Part shown: one piece after another, positions 34,496 through 47,000 of the stretch
Numbering within the stretch: the stretch's first letter is position 1
How the letters are laid out: every line of letters begins with the position of its first letter
DNA from: SZUA-442 sp963759175
Lineage (GTDB): Bacteria > Actinomycetota > Acidimicrobiia > Spongiisociales > UBA5794
NCBI GenBank assembly: GCA_963759175.1
Contig: CAVWXP010000004.1
Coordinates: forward strand, 1 to 64,000
Direction: 5' to 3'
DNA length: 64,000 bases
Notes under the pieces: model-generated
Seen by the model: the letters and a program-made list of their open reading frames with translations, nothing else
What the model was told of the DNA's origin: nothing
The model's database searches: none
Position numbers and translations under genes: made by a program

Positions 34496-34783
34496 ATGCC
34501 TGTGGACATCGACATCGCCAAGGTCGCGCACCTGGCGCGACTCGCGCTCAGCGATGAGGAACTCGCGGCATACGCCGTCCAGCTGGAGGACATCCTCGAG
34601 CATGCCGAACGCGTGCAGGCCCTGCCGACCGATGGGGTGGAACCAACCTCGCACCCGCTGCCCATGGTCAACGGCTTCCGCCCCGATGAGCGCCGCGATT
34701 GTCTCGAGCGCGATTCGTTCCTCGCCTACGCGCCCGACGCCACGGACGGTCAGTTCCGGGTACCGAGGATCCTCGGCGAATGA
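34496..34783 (+). CDS. gatC: Aspartyl/glutamyl-tRNA amidotransferase subunit C
   Basis: 95 residues. VAHLARLALSDEELAAYAVQ and LPTDGVEPTSHPLP are the standard GatC belt-protein motifs; it wraps GatA and GatB. ATG 34496 comes seven bases after TACCAT, a probable leaderless start of the gatCAB operon. Overlaps gatA by ATGA. Confidence 0.95.
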   Translation: MPVDIDIAKVAHLARLALSDEELAAYAVQLEDILEHAERVQALPTDGVEPTSHPLPMVNGFRPDERRDCLERDSFLAYAPDATDGQFRVPRILGE

Positions 34784-36260
34784 CGGACCTCGCCGATCTG
34801 ACCATCCTCGAAGCAGGCGCCGGGCTGCGAGCCGGTGACTTCACCGCCCGTGACCTGTTCGATGCCGTCCAACGTCGCGCTGCGGTCACCGAGGCCCATC
34901 TCCACGCCTACCTGACGATCGACCACGACGGTGCTCGAGCAGCCGCAGATGCCGCCGACGCGGCGTTCGCCGCTGGTACGGACCTCGGACCGCTCCAGGG
35001 CATCCCGCTCGCCCTCAAGGACAACATGGTCACCGAGGGTCTGGACACGACGGCGTCGTCGAAGATCCTGGCCGGGTGGAAGCCTCCCTACGACGGCACG
35101 GTCGTGGCCCGTCTGCGTGCGGGCGGCGCGGTCATCACCGGCAAGACCAACCTCGACGAGTTCGCCATGGGATCGTCCACCGAGAACTCGGCGTTCGGGA
35201 CCACCCGCAATCCGTGGGACACCGATCGGGTCCCCGGAGGATCGTCTGGCGGTTCCGCCGCGGCGGTGGCTGCCGGATCGGCCTTCGGCGCCTTCGGAAG
35301 CGACACGGGCGGCTCCATCCGCCAGCCGGCAGCCCTCACCGGCGTGGTCGGCATGAAGCCCACGTACGGCCTCGTCTCGCGGTACGGGTTGATCGCCTTT
35401 GCGTCGTCGCTCGACCAGATCGGTCCCTTTGCGCGTACCGTCGCCGACGCTGTCGTCCTCCTCGAGTCGGTTGCGGGATGGGATCGGATGGATGCGACCA
35501 GCATCGACGGACCCGTTCCGGACCTCGGCGGTTCGCTCGAAACGGGTGTGCGTGGACTGCGCATCGGTGTCGTCACCGAGTTGATGGGTGAAGGCATCGA
35601 TCCGGAGGTGCGATCAGCGACCAGGTCGATGGTCGATCGCCTCGAGTCGGCAGGTGCCCATGTCACGGAGATCTCGCTGCCATCGTCCGAGTTCGCGTTG
35701 TCCGCCTACTACCTCATCGCACCCGCCGAGTGCTCCGCCAACCTCGCCAGATTCGACGGTGTCCGCTACGGGCACCGGTCGTCGGTCGAGGGCACGACCG
35801 AGGACATGATGAGCCATTCGCGGGCCGAGGGATTCGGACCCGAGGTCATCCGGCGCATCCTGCTCGGGACCTATGCCCTGTCGGCGGGGTACTACGACGC
35901 GTTCTACGGTCAGGCGCAGAAGGTTCGGACGCTGGTGCGCAACGACTTCGCCGAAGCGTACGAACGGGTCGACGTGTTGGTGTCACCGACCAGTCCCACC
36001 ACGGCGTTCCCCGTGGGCTCGCGGGCCGCCGATCCCATCGCGATGTACTACTCGGATGTCTGCACGATCCCGTCGAACCTCTCAGGGGATCCGTCGATCT
36101 CCGTGCCGGTCGGCCTCGATGCGGCCGGGCTCCCGATCGGCTTCCAGGTCATGGCTCCGTCCCTCGGTGAGGAGCGCCTCTTCCAGGTTGCCGCCGAGGT
36201 GGAGCGCCTCGCGGGTTTCACGGCACGCGCAGCCCTTGCCACGTCGGAGGTGCCGCCGAC

Positions 36261-36264
<4 letters not shown>
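34780..36264 (+). CDS. gatA: Aspartyl/glutamyl-tRNA amidotransferase subunit A
   Basis: 494-residue amidase that releases ammonia from glutamine. The Lys-Ser-Ser catalytic triad lies in LALKDNMVTEG, GSSGGSAAAVAAG and FGSDTGGSIRQPA; GKTNLDEFAMGSSTENSAFG and PTYGLVSRYGLIAFASSLDQ are GatA-specific. Needed to make Gln-tRNA (and possibly Asn-tRNA), in line with the presence of a GltX of the bacterial type downstream. Overlaps gatB by ATGA. Confidence 0.96.
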
Positions 36265-37796
<1,532 letters not shown>

Positions 37797-40619
37797 TCGT
37801 CAGGAGCAGTGCTCGTTGCATCGTTGCGTCGTCACCGGCGCTGTCGCGCCATCGCCGCAGGAGCGATACCTGCAGGTAGCTGATCGGATCGAGGTAGCGG
37901 TCGCGTACCTCGAGCGTGCGCTGCAGCGCCGGATCATGGTCCACGAGGCCGGACCCGGTGATCTCCGTGATGATGCGCACGGTGCGAGCGTGCTCGTCGC
38001 GTATGTCGTCGAACACCGGACGCTCGTCCTCGGTGGCGAGCTGTGCGTAGCGCTCGGCGATCGTGAGGTCCGTCTTGGCGAGGGTCATCTCCACGTTCGA
38101 CACGAAGGTGCGGAAGAACGACCACCGCTCGTACATGTCGGCGAAGGCCTGCGTCCCGAACGTGGTCCGCGCCGCTTCGAGGCCGGTGCCGACGCCGTAC
38201 CAGCCGGGGACGATCTGGCGGGACTGGGTCCATCCGAACACCCATGGGATCGCCCTCAGGCCGTCGATCGAGAGCTCCCCGGAACCCGGTCGGCGAGACG
38301 GCCGGGATCCGATGTTCATGTTCCCGAGTTCCTCGACCGGGGTCGATGCGAGGAAGTATCCGACCAGATCGGGTCGATCGACCAGCGAGCGGTACTTCGC
38401 GAACGCGGCGTCCGAGACGGCATCCATCGTGGCGTCCCACCGCTCGAGGACGGCCGGGGGTTGACGAGATGACCGGTGGAGCACCGACGCCTCGAGCGTT
38501 GCGGCGAGGGTGATCTCGAGGTTGCGACGCGCCAGGCTTCCGAGGGCGTATTTGTCCGAGATCACCTCGCCTTGTTCGGTGATCTTGATGCGCCCATCGA
38601 CCGTGCCCCACGGCTGGGCGAGGATGGCGGCTTCGGTGGGGCCACCACCACGACCCACGGTGCCTCCCCGGCCATGGAAGAGGCGCAACGTGACACCGTG
38701 CGCAGCGGCGACATCGCGCAGCTCACGCGAGGCGCGGTACAGACCCCATTGACTCGTCGCTATGCCACCGTGCTTGTTGGAGTCCGAGTACCCCAACATC
38801 ACCTCTTGCAGGTCCCCACGTAGGGCGACGTGCCGGCGATACGGCTCGAGCGAGAGCATCTCGTCGAGCAGTCGACCGGCTGCGGTCACCTCGTCGATCG
38901 TCTCGAACAGGGGCACGAAACCGATGCGTGCGATTCCGGCATGCGTATCGATGAGGCCCACCTCGCGAGCCAGGACCATCGGCGCCAGGATGTCAGCTGC
39001 CCCTCGTGTCCACGACACGATGTAGGACTCGATCACGTCGTCACCGAAGAGGTCCTTGGCGTCACGGATGGCACGCATCGTGTCGAGGGTCTCGGCCGGT
39101 TCGCCCTCGAGGCGTATCGCGGTCGACGCTATCGGCCGTCGACCCTCGAGCTCGCCGGCAAGCGTGGCGACATCGAAACCGTCCGGACCGATCGTATGGG
39201 CGACTCCGGCAGCGTCGTAGAGCGCAGCGACGGTCGCGTGGTGCTTGGAGGCGTGCTGGCGGATATCCATCGTCGCGAGCGAGAAGCCCAGGGACGCAAC
39301 GAGACGGATCAGCCGTGCGACCTCGCCCCGTGCGAGCACGTCGCCCCGATGGGCCGACAAGGACGCCTGGATGATCACCAGGTCGTCGATGAGTGCCGCT
39401 GCATCGGGATAGGCGAGTGGCAGCCGTGGTGGGGATCCCTCCTCGAACGCCTCGAGCGTGTTGAGCAGTTTCTGGTGGATGAAGGCGAGCTTCTGGCGGT
39501 ATGGCTCGCCAGCCGAGAGTGTCGTGAACCGCGTGTGGACGGCGGGGAACGCGGCGGCGTCGCGAGCGAGGGAATCGCGGAGTTGGTCGCCGATCCCGAC
39601 GATCTCCTCGGACGTCGACAACTCCGTGGCCAGCGCCTCCACTTTCATGATGAGGTCACGCACGGCGTGAACATGCTGGGTGCGCAGCACCGCGAGTGTG
39701 ACATCGGGTGTGACGTGGGGGTTTCCGTCACGGTCGCCACCGACCCAGGTACCGAACCGCAGGGGTCTGCGATCAGGGCCGAGGATGATGCCGAGGCGAG
39801 AGAGCTGGTGGTCCAACTCGGCGTACACCTGGGGAATCGGATCGGCTGCGAGCCCGTCGAACACGTGGATGGCCGAGCGAGCCTCGTCGATCGGCGTCGG
39901 CCGATCCACGCGTAGTTCATCGGTCTGCCAAACGGCGTCGATGAGCTCGGCGATGCGACGCCTGATCCGCGCCCGTTCTGCCGGGGTGGCGGACGGGTCG
40001 CGACGTTCTCCCAGCAGATCGGCGATCTCGATCGTCTTCGACTGCACCGATCGACGCGCCGCCTCGGTCGGATGGGCGGTGAACACCGGTCGGACCTCGA
40101 GACGATCGACCACCTCGGCGATCACTGCGGGGTCGACGTCGGCCTCGAGGATCCGATCGACCGTCCGGTCGAGGTCGACTCGCAACGTACCTTCGTCGTA
40201 CCGGTGCTCCTGCTCCGCCACATTGGCCAGGGCGAAGTACGTGGAGAAGGCCCGCACGAGTTGGATGGTCCGGTCCATGTCGATGCCGTCGAGCAGCGCG
40301 ACGAGCTCCGAGGCTGCACCACCCGAAGCCTCCGCATCGTTGGTGTCACGGACGGTCTTGGCGAGCGACCTGACCTGCTCGACGAGCTCGAGGAGTTCCT
40401 GGCCGTGTTGGCGGACCAGCGTCTCGCCGAGGAGGTCGCCGAGGAGGCGTACGTCCGATCGGAGTCCCGCGTCGTCGGTGTGGGTGGAGTCGGTCACGGC
40501 GGTCAGGGTAGACCCCGACCATCCACCTGCCGCCGAGGCATGGAGGGCCGTCGACGGCCTTAGGCTGGCACCCAACACCAGACCTGTGCGGTCGTGCACG
40601 GGGGAGGCACGGGAGTTCC

Positions 40620-42203
40620 ATGAGTCGCCCAATCGTCATCATCGCCGAAGCGATCGCCGACGAGGGGATCGATGCCCTGGCGGTCAACGCCGACGTCGTC
40701 GATCTCGTCGGAGCGGACCGTGCCGTCGTGCTCGCCGCCATGGCCGAAGCGTCCGCCATCATCGTCCGGTCGGCGACCAAGGTCGACCGCGAGATGATCG
40801 AGGCCGCACCCGGGCTCACGGTCATCGGTCGTGCCGGGATCGGTACGGACAACATCGATCTCGACGCTGCAACCGAGCGTGGCGTGATGGTGGTCAACGC
40901 CCCCGACGCCAACACGATCAGCGCTGCGGAACACACGATGGCCCTGATCCTCGCCCAGGCGCGACATGTGGCGGAAGCCGATCGGAGCCTGCGTGAGGGT
41001 CGGTGGGAACGCTCCAGGTTCCAAGGGATGGAGCTGCACGGCAAGACACTCGGCGTCCTCGGCCTCGGCAAGATCGGCACGCTCGTCGCACAGCGAGCCT
41101 CGGCGTTCGGCATGCACATCGTCGCCTACGACCCGTACGTCTCGGCTGACCGCGCCCGAAGGCTCGGTGTGACCATGGCGACCTTCGACGAGGTCCTCGA
41201 GGCGGCCGACGTGCTCACCATCCACCTCCCGCGCACGCCCAAGACGGAGAACCTCATCGATGCCGATGCGATCGCCAGGATGAGGGACGGGGTCCGCATC
41301 ATCAATGTCGCACGCGGCGGCATCGTCTCCGAGCAGGACCTCGCCGATGCCGTTCGCTCAGGAAAGGTCGGTGGTGCCGCCGTCGACGTGTTCGCCATCG
41401 AACCGACCACCGACAGCCCTCTCTTCGACGTACCCGAGGTGACGGTCACCCCGCATCTCGGGGCGAGCACGAAGGAGGCACAGGGCAAGGCAGGCATCTC
41501 GGTCGCCGAGGCCGTGGCTGCGGCACTCGATGGGGAACTGGTCCTGAGCGCCGTCAACCTGGACCTCGGGCCCTCCGTGTCACCGCAGGTGAAGCCCTTC
41601 ATCGGGCTCGCCGAGAAGCTCGGGAAGATCTTCACTGCCCTGGCACGCGGCCTGCCGGACGAGCTCGTCGTCACCGTGCGTGGTGAACTGGCCGAGGAAC
41701 CCGTGAAGCCGATCGCCCTGTCGGCACTCAAGGGTGCCCTGGCGGTCAGCTCCGAAGTGGCGGTGTCGTACGTCAACGCCCCGCTCCTCGCGGAGGCTCG
41801 CGGTGTGTCCGTCGTCGAGGAATCCCAGCTCGACGTGGACGACTACCAGTCGGTGATCCGTATCTCCGGCACGGTGAATGACCGGCACCGGACGGTCGCC
41901 GGCACCCACATGGCGCGCAAGGGTGCCGTCCTCGTGGGCGTGGAGGGCTACCAGATCGAGGTTCCTCTCACCGATCACATGCTGCTCATCCGCAACGACG
42001 ACGTGCCTGGATGCATCGGTCGGGTCGGTACCTACCTCGGTGACATCGGCAACAACATCGCCGACATGGTGGTCGGGCGTTCCCCCGCCGGTGCAGCCGC
42101 GATGATGGGTATCGCCCTCGATGCGGCCGTCACGAAGGAACAGCTCGCCGGGCTTCTCCAGCTCGATGGCATCGCCGCCGCACGGTACGTGGACCTGTCG
42201 TGA
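40620..42203 (+). CDS. serA: D-3-phosphoglycerate dehydrogenase
   Basis: 527 residues, the long type with substrate, nucleotide, intervening (ASB) and ACT domains. GRAGIGTDNIDLDAATERGV, LGKIGTLVAQRASAFG, catalytic Arg in NVARGGIVSEQD and His in VTPHLGASTKEAQG. The last about 75 residues form the serine-binding ACT domain (LLIRNDDVPGCIGRVGTYLG). First step of serine synthesis, normally feedback-inhibited by serine. Confidence 0.95.
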   Translation: MSRPIVIIAEAIADEGIDALAVNADVVDLVGADRAVVLAAMAEASAIIVRSATKVDREMIEAAPGLTVIGRAGIGTDNIDLDAATERGVMVVNAPDANTISAAEHTMALILAQARHVAEADRSLREGRWERSRFQGMELHGKTLGVLGLGKIGTLVAQRASAFGMHIVAYDPYVSADRARRLGVTMATFDEVLEAADVLTIHLPRTPKTENLIDADAIARMRDGVRIINVARGGIVSEQDLADAVRSGKVGGAAVDVFAIEPTTDSPLFDVPEVTVTPHLGASTKEAQGKAGISVAEAVAAALDGELVLSAVNLDLGPSVSPQVKPFIGLAEKLGKIFTALARGLPDELVVTVRGELAEEPVKPIALSALKGALAVSSEVAVSYVNAPLLAEARGVSVVEESQLDVDDYQSVIRISGTVNDRHRTVAGTHMARKGAVLVGVEGYQIEVPLTDHMLLIRNDDVPGCIGRVGTYLGDIGNNIADMVVGRSPAGAAAMMGIALDAAVTKEQLAGLLQLDGIAAARYVDLS

Positions 42204-42233
42204 ACACCCGCTGCGTCGGTGGACAGAACGCTC

Positions 42234-42683
42234 CTACATGAGGAGCTGGACGACCCAACCGGCTCCGAGGCCATAGAGGCCGGCGACCACATCGTCCATG
42301 GTGATTCCCACCGAGCCTGGCAGTCGTTCGGCCTGCGGGACGCCGGGGAGCACCTTGAAGATGTCGGCGAGCCGTGCAACGACGACCGCGACGAGCCACG
42401 GCCAGCCAGCGAGCCCGATCACCGCAACGAACGTGCCCGCCATCTCGTCGATCACGACCCAACCCGGATCGGCGTGGTCGCCGGCAAACGGCGCGGACGA
42501 CCACAACGACAGGGCGAAGAAGACGAGGAACACGAGGGCATGGACCCACCAGGCCCGATGCCACCACGCCAGGCCGATGAGGGCGGCGAGGGCAGCCCCG
42601 AAGGTGCCGGCGCCATTGTCGGACCCCCACAGTTTCGAGGGGATGAACCCGACGCTGAATCCCGAAGCGACGAACCGGTGCAT
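42234..42683 (-). CDS. pgpA: Phosphatidylglycerophosphatase A
   Basis: 149-residue membrane protein. GSDNGAGTFGAALA, DPGWVVIDEMAGTFVA and GITMDDVVAGLYG carry the conserved acidic residues of PgpA, which dephosphorylates PGP to phosphatidylglycerol. I prefer ATG 42683 (MHRFVASGFSVGF) over the longer frame to 42746. Three to four hydrophobic segments. Confidence 0.88.
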   Translation of the reverse strand: MHRFVASGFSVGFIPSKLWGSDNGAGTFGAALAALIGLAWWHRAWWVHALVFLVFFALSLWSSAPFAGDHADPGWVVIDEMAGTFVAVIGLAGWPWLVAVVVARLADIFKVLPGVPQAERLPGSVGITMDDVVAGLYGLGAGWVVQLLM

Positions 42684-42754
42684 GGTTCGGGACGCTAGCC
42701 ACCTGCCGGCGCGACCACCGGTACCGTTGAGCGTCGGCGGACACAAGGAGCATC

Positions 42755-44662
42755 ATGGAGCCACGTCACCTCGGAGACTTCCGGATCCCATCGGACGCAC
42801 ATCTTCATCCCGATCGTGAGCGGGTCGCGTTCGTCGTCACGCAGATGGATGTCGACGAGGACGCATACGTCTCCCAGATCTGGCTCCACGCCGACGGTCA
42901 GGCTCGCACGCTCACGTCAGGTCGAGCCGATCGTTCCCCGCGATGGTCCCCCGATGGCGCCACGCTCGCATTCCTTCGCAAGGGTCCCGAGGATGCGGAT
43001 CGTCCCCAGGTCGCCGTGCTCCCGGTCGGCGGCGGCGAAGCCACCATCATCACCGACTTCGAGCTTGGTGTCTCCTCGATGTCGTGGTCGCCCGACGGTA
43101 CGCGCCTGCTGCTCCAGGTCGCCGAGTACGTCGACGGCAAAGCCGATGAGGATGAACGTGCTCGGGCTCCGCGCCGGATCACGGACCCATCGTTCCGGTT
43201 CGACAACCTCGGATGGACGCACGACAAGCGTGCCCACCTCTGGCTGTTGGATGTCGCAACCGGGGACACGACGAAGGTGACAGACGGTGATGCGTCAGAG
43301 ACGTCGGCTGTGTGGAGCCCGGACGGCGCGTCGATCAGTTACGTGTCTGCAACCGATGACGATCGCTGGATCAACCCACTCGGATACGTATTCACGCGAC
43401 AGATCGACGGTGAGCCGGTTCGAGTGTCCGAGCGCGGCGACTGGTCCTGGTTGGGGTATAGCCCGGCAGGCGTCCTGCATGCCATTGGTCAGGCGACGGA
43501 CACCCCGCTCCTCGAGTCCTCCCCGTTGCAGCGGCTCGGCGACGGCGGGTTCGTCCGGATCACGGACCTCGATCGGGCACTGATGCCCGGCCATCCGCCA
43601 GGGATTCTCGCCGGACCACGGTTCCTCGGCGATGGCACGATCCACTGTGTGCTCGAGGATCGCGGCATGCAGCGGGTCATCGCCATCGCACCCGATGGAG
43701 CCGTGGCGGACGTCGCAGGAGGTCCTCGGTTGATCACCGGATGGGATCCCACCGCCGATGGCTCGGCGGCGGTGCTCACGGCGACCGGCCCGACGCAGCC
43801 CGGCGAGGTGTATCGGTGGGACGGCGACGGCGAGGTCCCACTGACCGATCTCAATGGAGCGTTCGTCTCAGCGGCAGGTCTGGTCGAGCCGACGGAGTTC
43901 ATCTACGAGTCCGATGGGGTCGAGATCCACGGCTGGGTGCTGCTGCCCCCCGGCGACGAGACCGTACCGGTCCTGTTCAACATCCATGGCGGTCCCGCGA
44001 CGCAGTACGGCTGGGGCTTCTTCGACGAGTTCCAGGTGTATGTCGGTGCGGGCTACGGCATCGTGGCCGTCAACCCGCGTGGTGCTTCGGGCTACGGCGA
44101 CGAATTCATGCAGACGCCCGTAGGGCGGTGGGCCGACGATGTCCCACCGGATCAAGCGGATCTCATGCTGGCTCCCTTCGCCGCGGCCGAGCAGTTCCCG
44201 AGGCTCGATACCGGCCGGATGGGCATCATGGGTGGGTCCTATGGGGGACTGTCGACGGCGATGATCACAGCGATGGATCAGCGCTACACGTCCGCTGTCG
44301 CCGAACGCGGTGTCTACAACTGGGTTTCGATGGCTGGGACGAGCGACATTCCCTGGTTCATCGAGATGTACCTCCAAACCACCATGCTCGGTTCACCCGA
44401 GTTGCTGTGGAAAGCGAGTCCGCTCGCCAGGGCACATGCCATCACGACGCCGACCCTCGTCATTCATTCAGAGACCGACTATCGGACACCCATGGAACAG
44501 GGGCAGCAGTTCTTCTCGTTGCTGTACCACAACGGCGTGGACACCGACCTGCTCGTCTTCCCGCCGGGGGAGGGCCACGAGTTGTCGCGCAGCGGGAAGC
44601 CCAAGCATCGCGTGGAACGATTCGACGCGATCCTCGACTGGCACGGACGACACCTGCAATGA
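42755..44662 (+). CDS. S9-family prolyl oligopeptidase/acylaminoacyl peptidase
   Basis: 635 residues. An N-terminal beta-propeller (residues about 1-380) with WD-like SPDG repeats (PRWSPDGATLAFLRKG, MSWSPDGTRLLLQ, AVWSPDGASISYVS) is followed by a serine hydrolase domain: HGGP oxyanion motif, nucleophile in GIMGGSYGGLSTAM, acid in HSETDYRTP and His in GEGHELSRSG. No signal peptide, so cytoplasmic peptide degradation is likely. AAGGAG precedes the ATG. Overlaps the LLM gene by ATGA. Confidence 0.93.
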   Translation: MEPRHLGDFRIPSDAHLHPDRERVAFVVTQMDVDEDAYVSQIWLHADGQARTLTSGRADRSPRWSPDGATLAFLRKGPEDADRPQVAVLPVGGGEATIITDFELGVSSMSWSPDGTRLLLQVAEYVDGKADEDERARAPRRITDPSFRFDNLGWTHDKRAHLWLLDVATGDTTKVTDGDASETSAVWSPDGASISYVSATDDDRWINPLGYVFTRQIDGEPVRVSERGDWSWLGYSPAGVLHAIGQATDTPLLESSPLQRLGDGGFVRITDLDRALMPGHPPGILAGPRFLGDGTIHCVLEDRGMQRVIAIAPDGAVADVAGGPRLITGWDPTADGSAAVLTATGPTQPGEVYRWDGDGEVPLTDLNGAFVSAAGLVEPTEFIYESDGVEIHGWVLLPPGDETVPVLFNIHGGPATQYGWGFFDEFQVYVGAGYGIVAVNPRGASGYGDEFMQTPVGRWADDVPPDQADLMLAPFAAAEQFPRLDTGRMGIMGGSYGGLSTAMITAMDQRYTSAVAERGVYNWVSMAGTSDIPWFIEMYLQTTMLGSPELLWKASPLARAHAITTPTLVIHSETDYRTPMEQGQQFFSLLYHNGVDTDLLVFPPGEGHELSRSGKPKHRVERFDAILDWHGRHLQ

Positions 44663-45477
44663 CCTCCCCGGTGCGTATCGGGGCGATGATCCGCAGGGAC
44701 CTGGCCCCGGAGATCGTCGCCGACCATGCGCGCCGGCTCGATGGGCGCTTCGACGAGCTGTGGGTGGTCGAGGACCTGCCCTATGCGGGAGGCATCGCGC
44801 AACTCACCACTGTGCTCGATGCGACGCGTCACGCCCGGGTGGGGCACGGAATCGCTCCTGCTCCGTTCCGCAACGTCGCAGCCCTCGCGATGGAGTGGGC
44901 GACGCTGGCACGCAAGCATCCGGGTCGCCTCATCGCGGGTATCGGCCACGGGGTGGGCCCGTGGATGCAATCGGTCGGAGCCGGCGTCGCCTCGCCGTTG
45001 ACGTTGCTCGAGGAACAGATCATCGCGGTCAAGGCGCTCCTCGCCGGGGGGACGTGTACGATCGAAGGTCGGTACGTCCGGTTGGACGGCATCACCCTCG
45101 AGTTCCCGCCCGATCACGCCGTTGAGGTCACGACAGGGGTGCGAGGACCCCGCTCACTCGAACTGTCGGGACGCCTCGCAGACGGAACCGTCCTGGCCGG
45201 CGGGCTATCACCGGCCGAAGTCGCCGACATGGCTGCCTCGATCGCGGCCGGACGTACGGCCACCTCGCCCCCGGTCCACGAGATCATCGTGTTCACGCTC
45301 CTCGACCTCACCGGTCGAGGCTTGGACGGCGAGTGGAGTCTGGACGCTTCGAGCCCAGATGGATTGGACGAGGGCATCGATGCCCTCGCATCGGCGGGTG
45401 CGACCTGCGTGGTCTTCGTCCCCATCACGGACGATCCACTCGATGAGTTGACCTCGGCCCGGGACCTCGTGTCGTGA
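44659..45477 (+). CDS. LLM-class (F420-type) oxidoreductase
   Basis: 272 residues of the luciferase-like monooxygenase fold: WVVEDLPYAGGIAQLTTVL, HPGRLIAGIGHG, TLLEEQIIAVKALLAGG and LAGGLSPAEVADM. Actinobacterial members mostly use F420 rather than FMN, which fits the FbiD/CofC-like gene at 61 kb. Substrate unknown. Start ATG 44659 overlaps the peptidase stop; a longer frame upstream is a shadow. Confidence 0.82.
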   Translation: MTSPVRIGAMIRRDLAPEIVADHARRLDGRFDELWVVEDLPYAGGIAQLTTVLDATRHARVGHGIAPAPFRNVAALAMEWATLARKHPGRLIAGIGHGVGPWMQSVGAGVASPLTLLEEQIIAVKALLAGGTCTIEGRYVRLDGITLEFPPDHAVEVTTGVRGPRSLELSGRLADGTVLAGGLSPAEVADMAASIAAGRTATSPPVHEIIVFTLLDLTGRGLDGEWSLDASSPDGLDEGIDALASAGATCVVFVPITDDPLDELTSARDLVS

Positions 45478-45519
45478 AACGGGACCACGGAACCGTGCGC
45501 CACATGCCAAACTGACACC

Positions 45520-46435
45520 ATGGAAGCAACCGAACACATCTGGATGGACGGCGAGTTCGTCGCATGGGAAGACGCCACGGTCCACGTCCTGGTCCACGGC
45601 CTGCACTACGGCACCGGAGCCTTCGAAGGCATCCGAGCCTACGAGACTCCCGATGGTCCTGCCGTATTCCGCCTCACGGACCACATGGACCGCCTGCGTC
45701 GATCCGCAAAGGCACTGGGCATCCCCTTCGGCTACGAGGTCGAGGAGCTGGTCGAGGCCGCAAAGGAGACCATCCGCGTCAACGGTCTGCGCTCGTGTTA
45801 CGTGCGACCCATCACGTTCTTCGGAACAGGGATCGATGGGGCTCAACCCCGCCGGCGCCTCGGTGCACGTCGTGATCGCCGCTTGGGAGTGGGGGGCCTA
45901 CCTCGGCGAGGAAGGCCTCGCCAACGGCATCCGCGTCGCTGTGTCGTCATGGAGGCGCATCGGACAGAACTCGTTCATGCCAGACGCCAAGGGCACCGGC
46001 GGGTACATGAACTCCGTCCTCGCAAAGACCGCAGCCATCAGGGCCGGTTACGACGAGGCGCTGTTGCTGAACGAGGACGGATTGCTCGCCGAGGGGTCGG
46101 GAGAGAACCTCTTCATGGTTCGCAAGGGCGTCGTCCACACGCCACCGACGTCGGCTGGCGCCCTCGATGGGATCACACGCGACTCCGTCTACACCCTCCT
46201 CGCCGACGACGGCTACACGATCAAGGAGTCTGCGATCACCCGGACCGACCTGTACTACGCCGACGAGGTGTTCTTCACCGGTACGGCGGCCGAGGTCACA
46301 CCGGTGCGCGAAATCGACGATCGGGAGGTCGGCGACGGGAAACCCGGTCCGGTCACGCGGCGGGCCCAGGAGCTGTACATGGGCACGGTCAAGGGCGAGC
46401 TCGACCTCCACCGTGAGTGGCTCGAGTACGTCTGA
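45520..46435 (+). CDS. ilvE: Branched-chain amino acid aminotransferase, one frameshift
   Basis: Class IV PLP aminotransferase. The first frame gives MDGEFVAWEDATVHVLVHGL, YGTGAFEGIRAYETP and CYVRPITFFGTG; after about 45830-45841, at a GGGG run, the second frame gives MGLNPAGASVHVVIAAWEWG, the PLP lysine in MPDAKGTGGYMNS and SGENLFMVR. Joined, about 304 residues, the full family length. A single indel in a G run is the simplest explanation. It transaminates Leu, Ile and Val. Confidence 0.9.
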
Positions 46436-46444
46436 GGCGACGAC

Positions 46445-46988
46445 ATGGGAGACACCGAGTACCGGTACCTGTCCGGTGAACGCCTGACGTTCGAACCGCT
46501 CATCACCTCCCTGACCGGGACACACACCCCGTACTGTTGGGGATGCGGTCCTGAGGCCAAGGAAGGGCCTCGGCCTCCAGCCCCGTGTCGACGGCACCGA
46601 TGTGGTGGCCGACCTCGAGTTCCCGAGCAGGTTCGAAGGAGGACCCGGCACCGTCCACGGCGGCGCCATCGCCGCATTCCTCGACGACCTCCTCGGGTAC
46701 GTGCCGGTCGTGTACGGGTCCCCTGGGGTCACCGCGAAGCTCGACACGAATTACCGCAGGCCAGTGCCGATGGGGGTGACGGTGTCGGGACGCGCATGGC
46801 TGGCGAGGGCCGAGGGTCGCAAGATGTGGGCCGAGGGCACGATCGAAGCCGATGGTGTCCTCTATGTCGAGGCGTCGGCGCTGTTCATCGCCATCGACTT
46901 CGAGCACTACCAGAAGGTGTACGAGCAGCTCACCGAGGAACAACTGGCGCGCAGCGCCGCCTACCGTTCGGGCGACTACTACCCCTGA
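46445..46988 (+). CDS. PaaI-like hotdog thioesterase, one frameshift
   Basis: The first frame supplies YCWGCGPEAKEG; removing one C near 46563-46570 joins it to LGLQPRVDGTDVVADLEF and the hotdog core GGPGTVHGGAIAAFLDDLLG and KLDTNYRRPVPMG. Total about 181 residues. The hotdog core with the HGG motif and N-terminal CxxCG region is a common actinobacterial acyl-CoA thioesterase type. Substrate unknown. Probably in an operon with ilvE and the FAH gene. Confidence 0.8.
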
Positions 46989-47000
46989 TCGGGAGGCCGC

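Noticed and set aside
43741..45477. Long frame suggesting a 578-residue LLM protein
   Set aside because: The first 306 codons are out of frame with the S9 peptidase and meaningless. The LLM gene starts at 44659.
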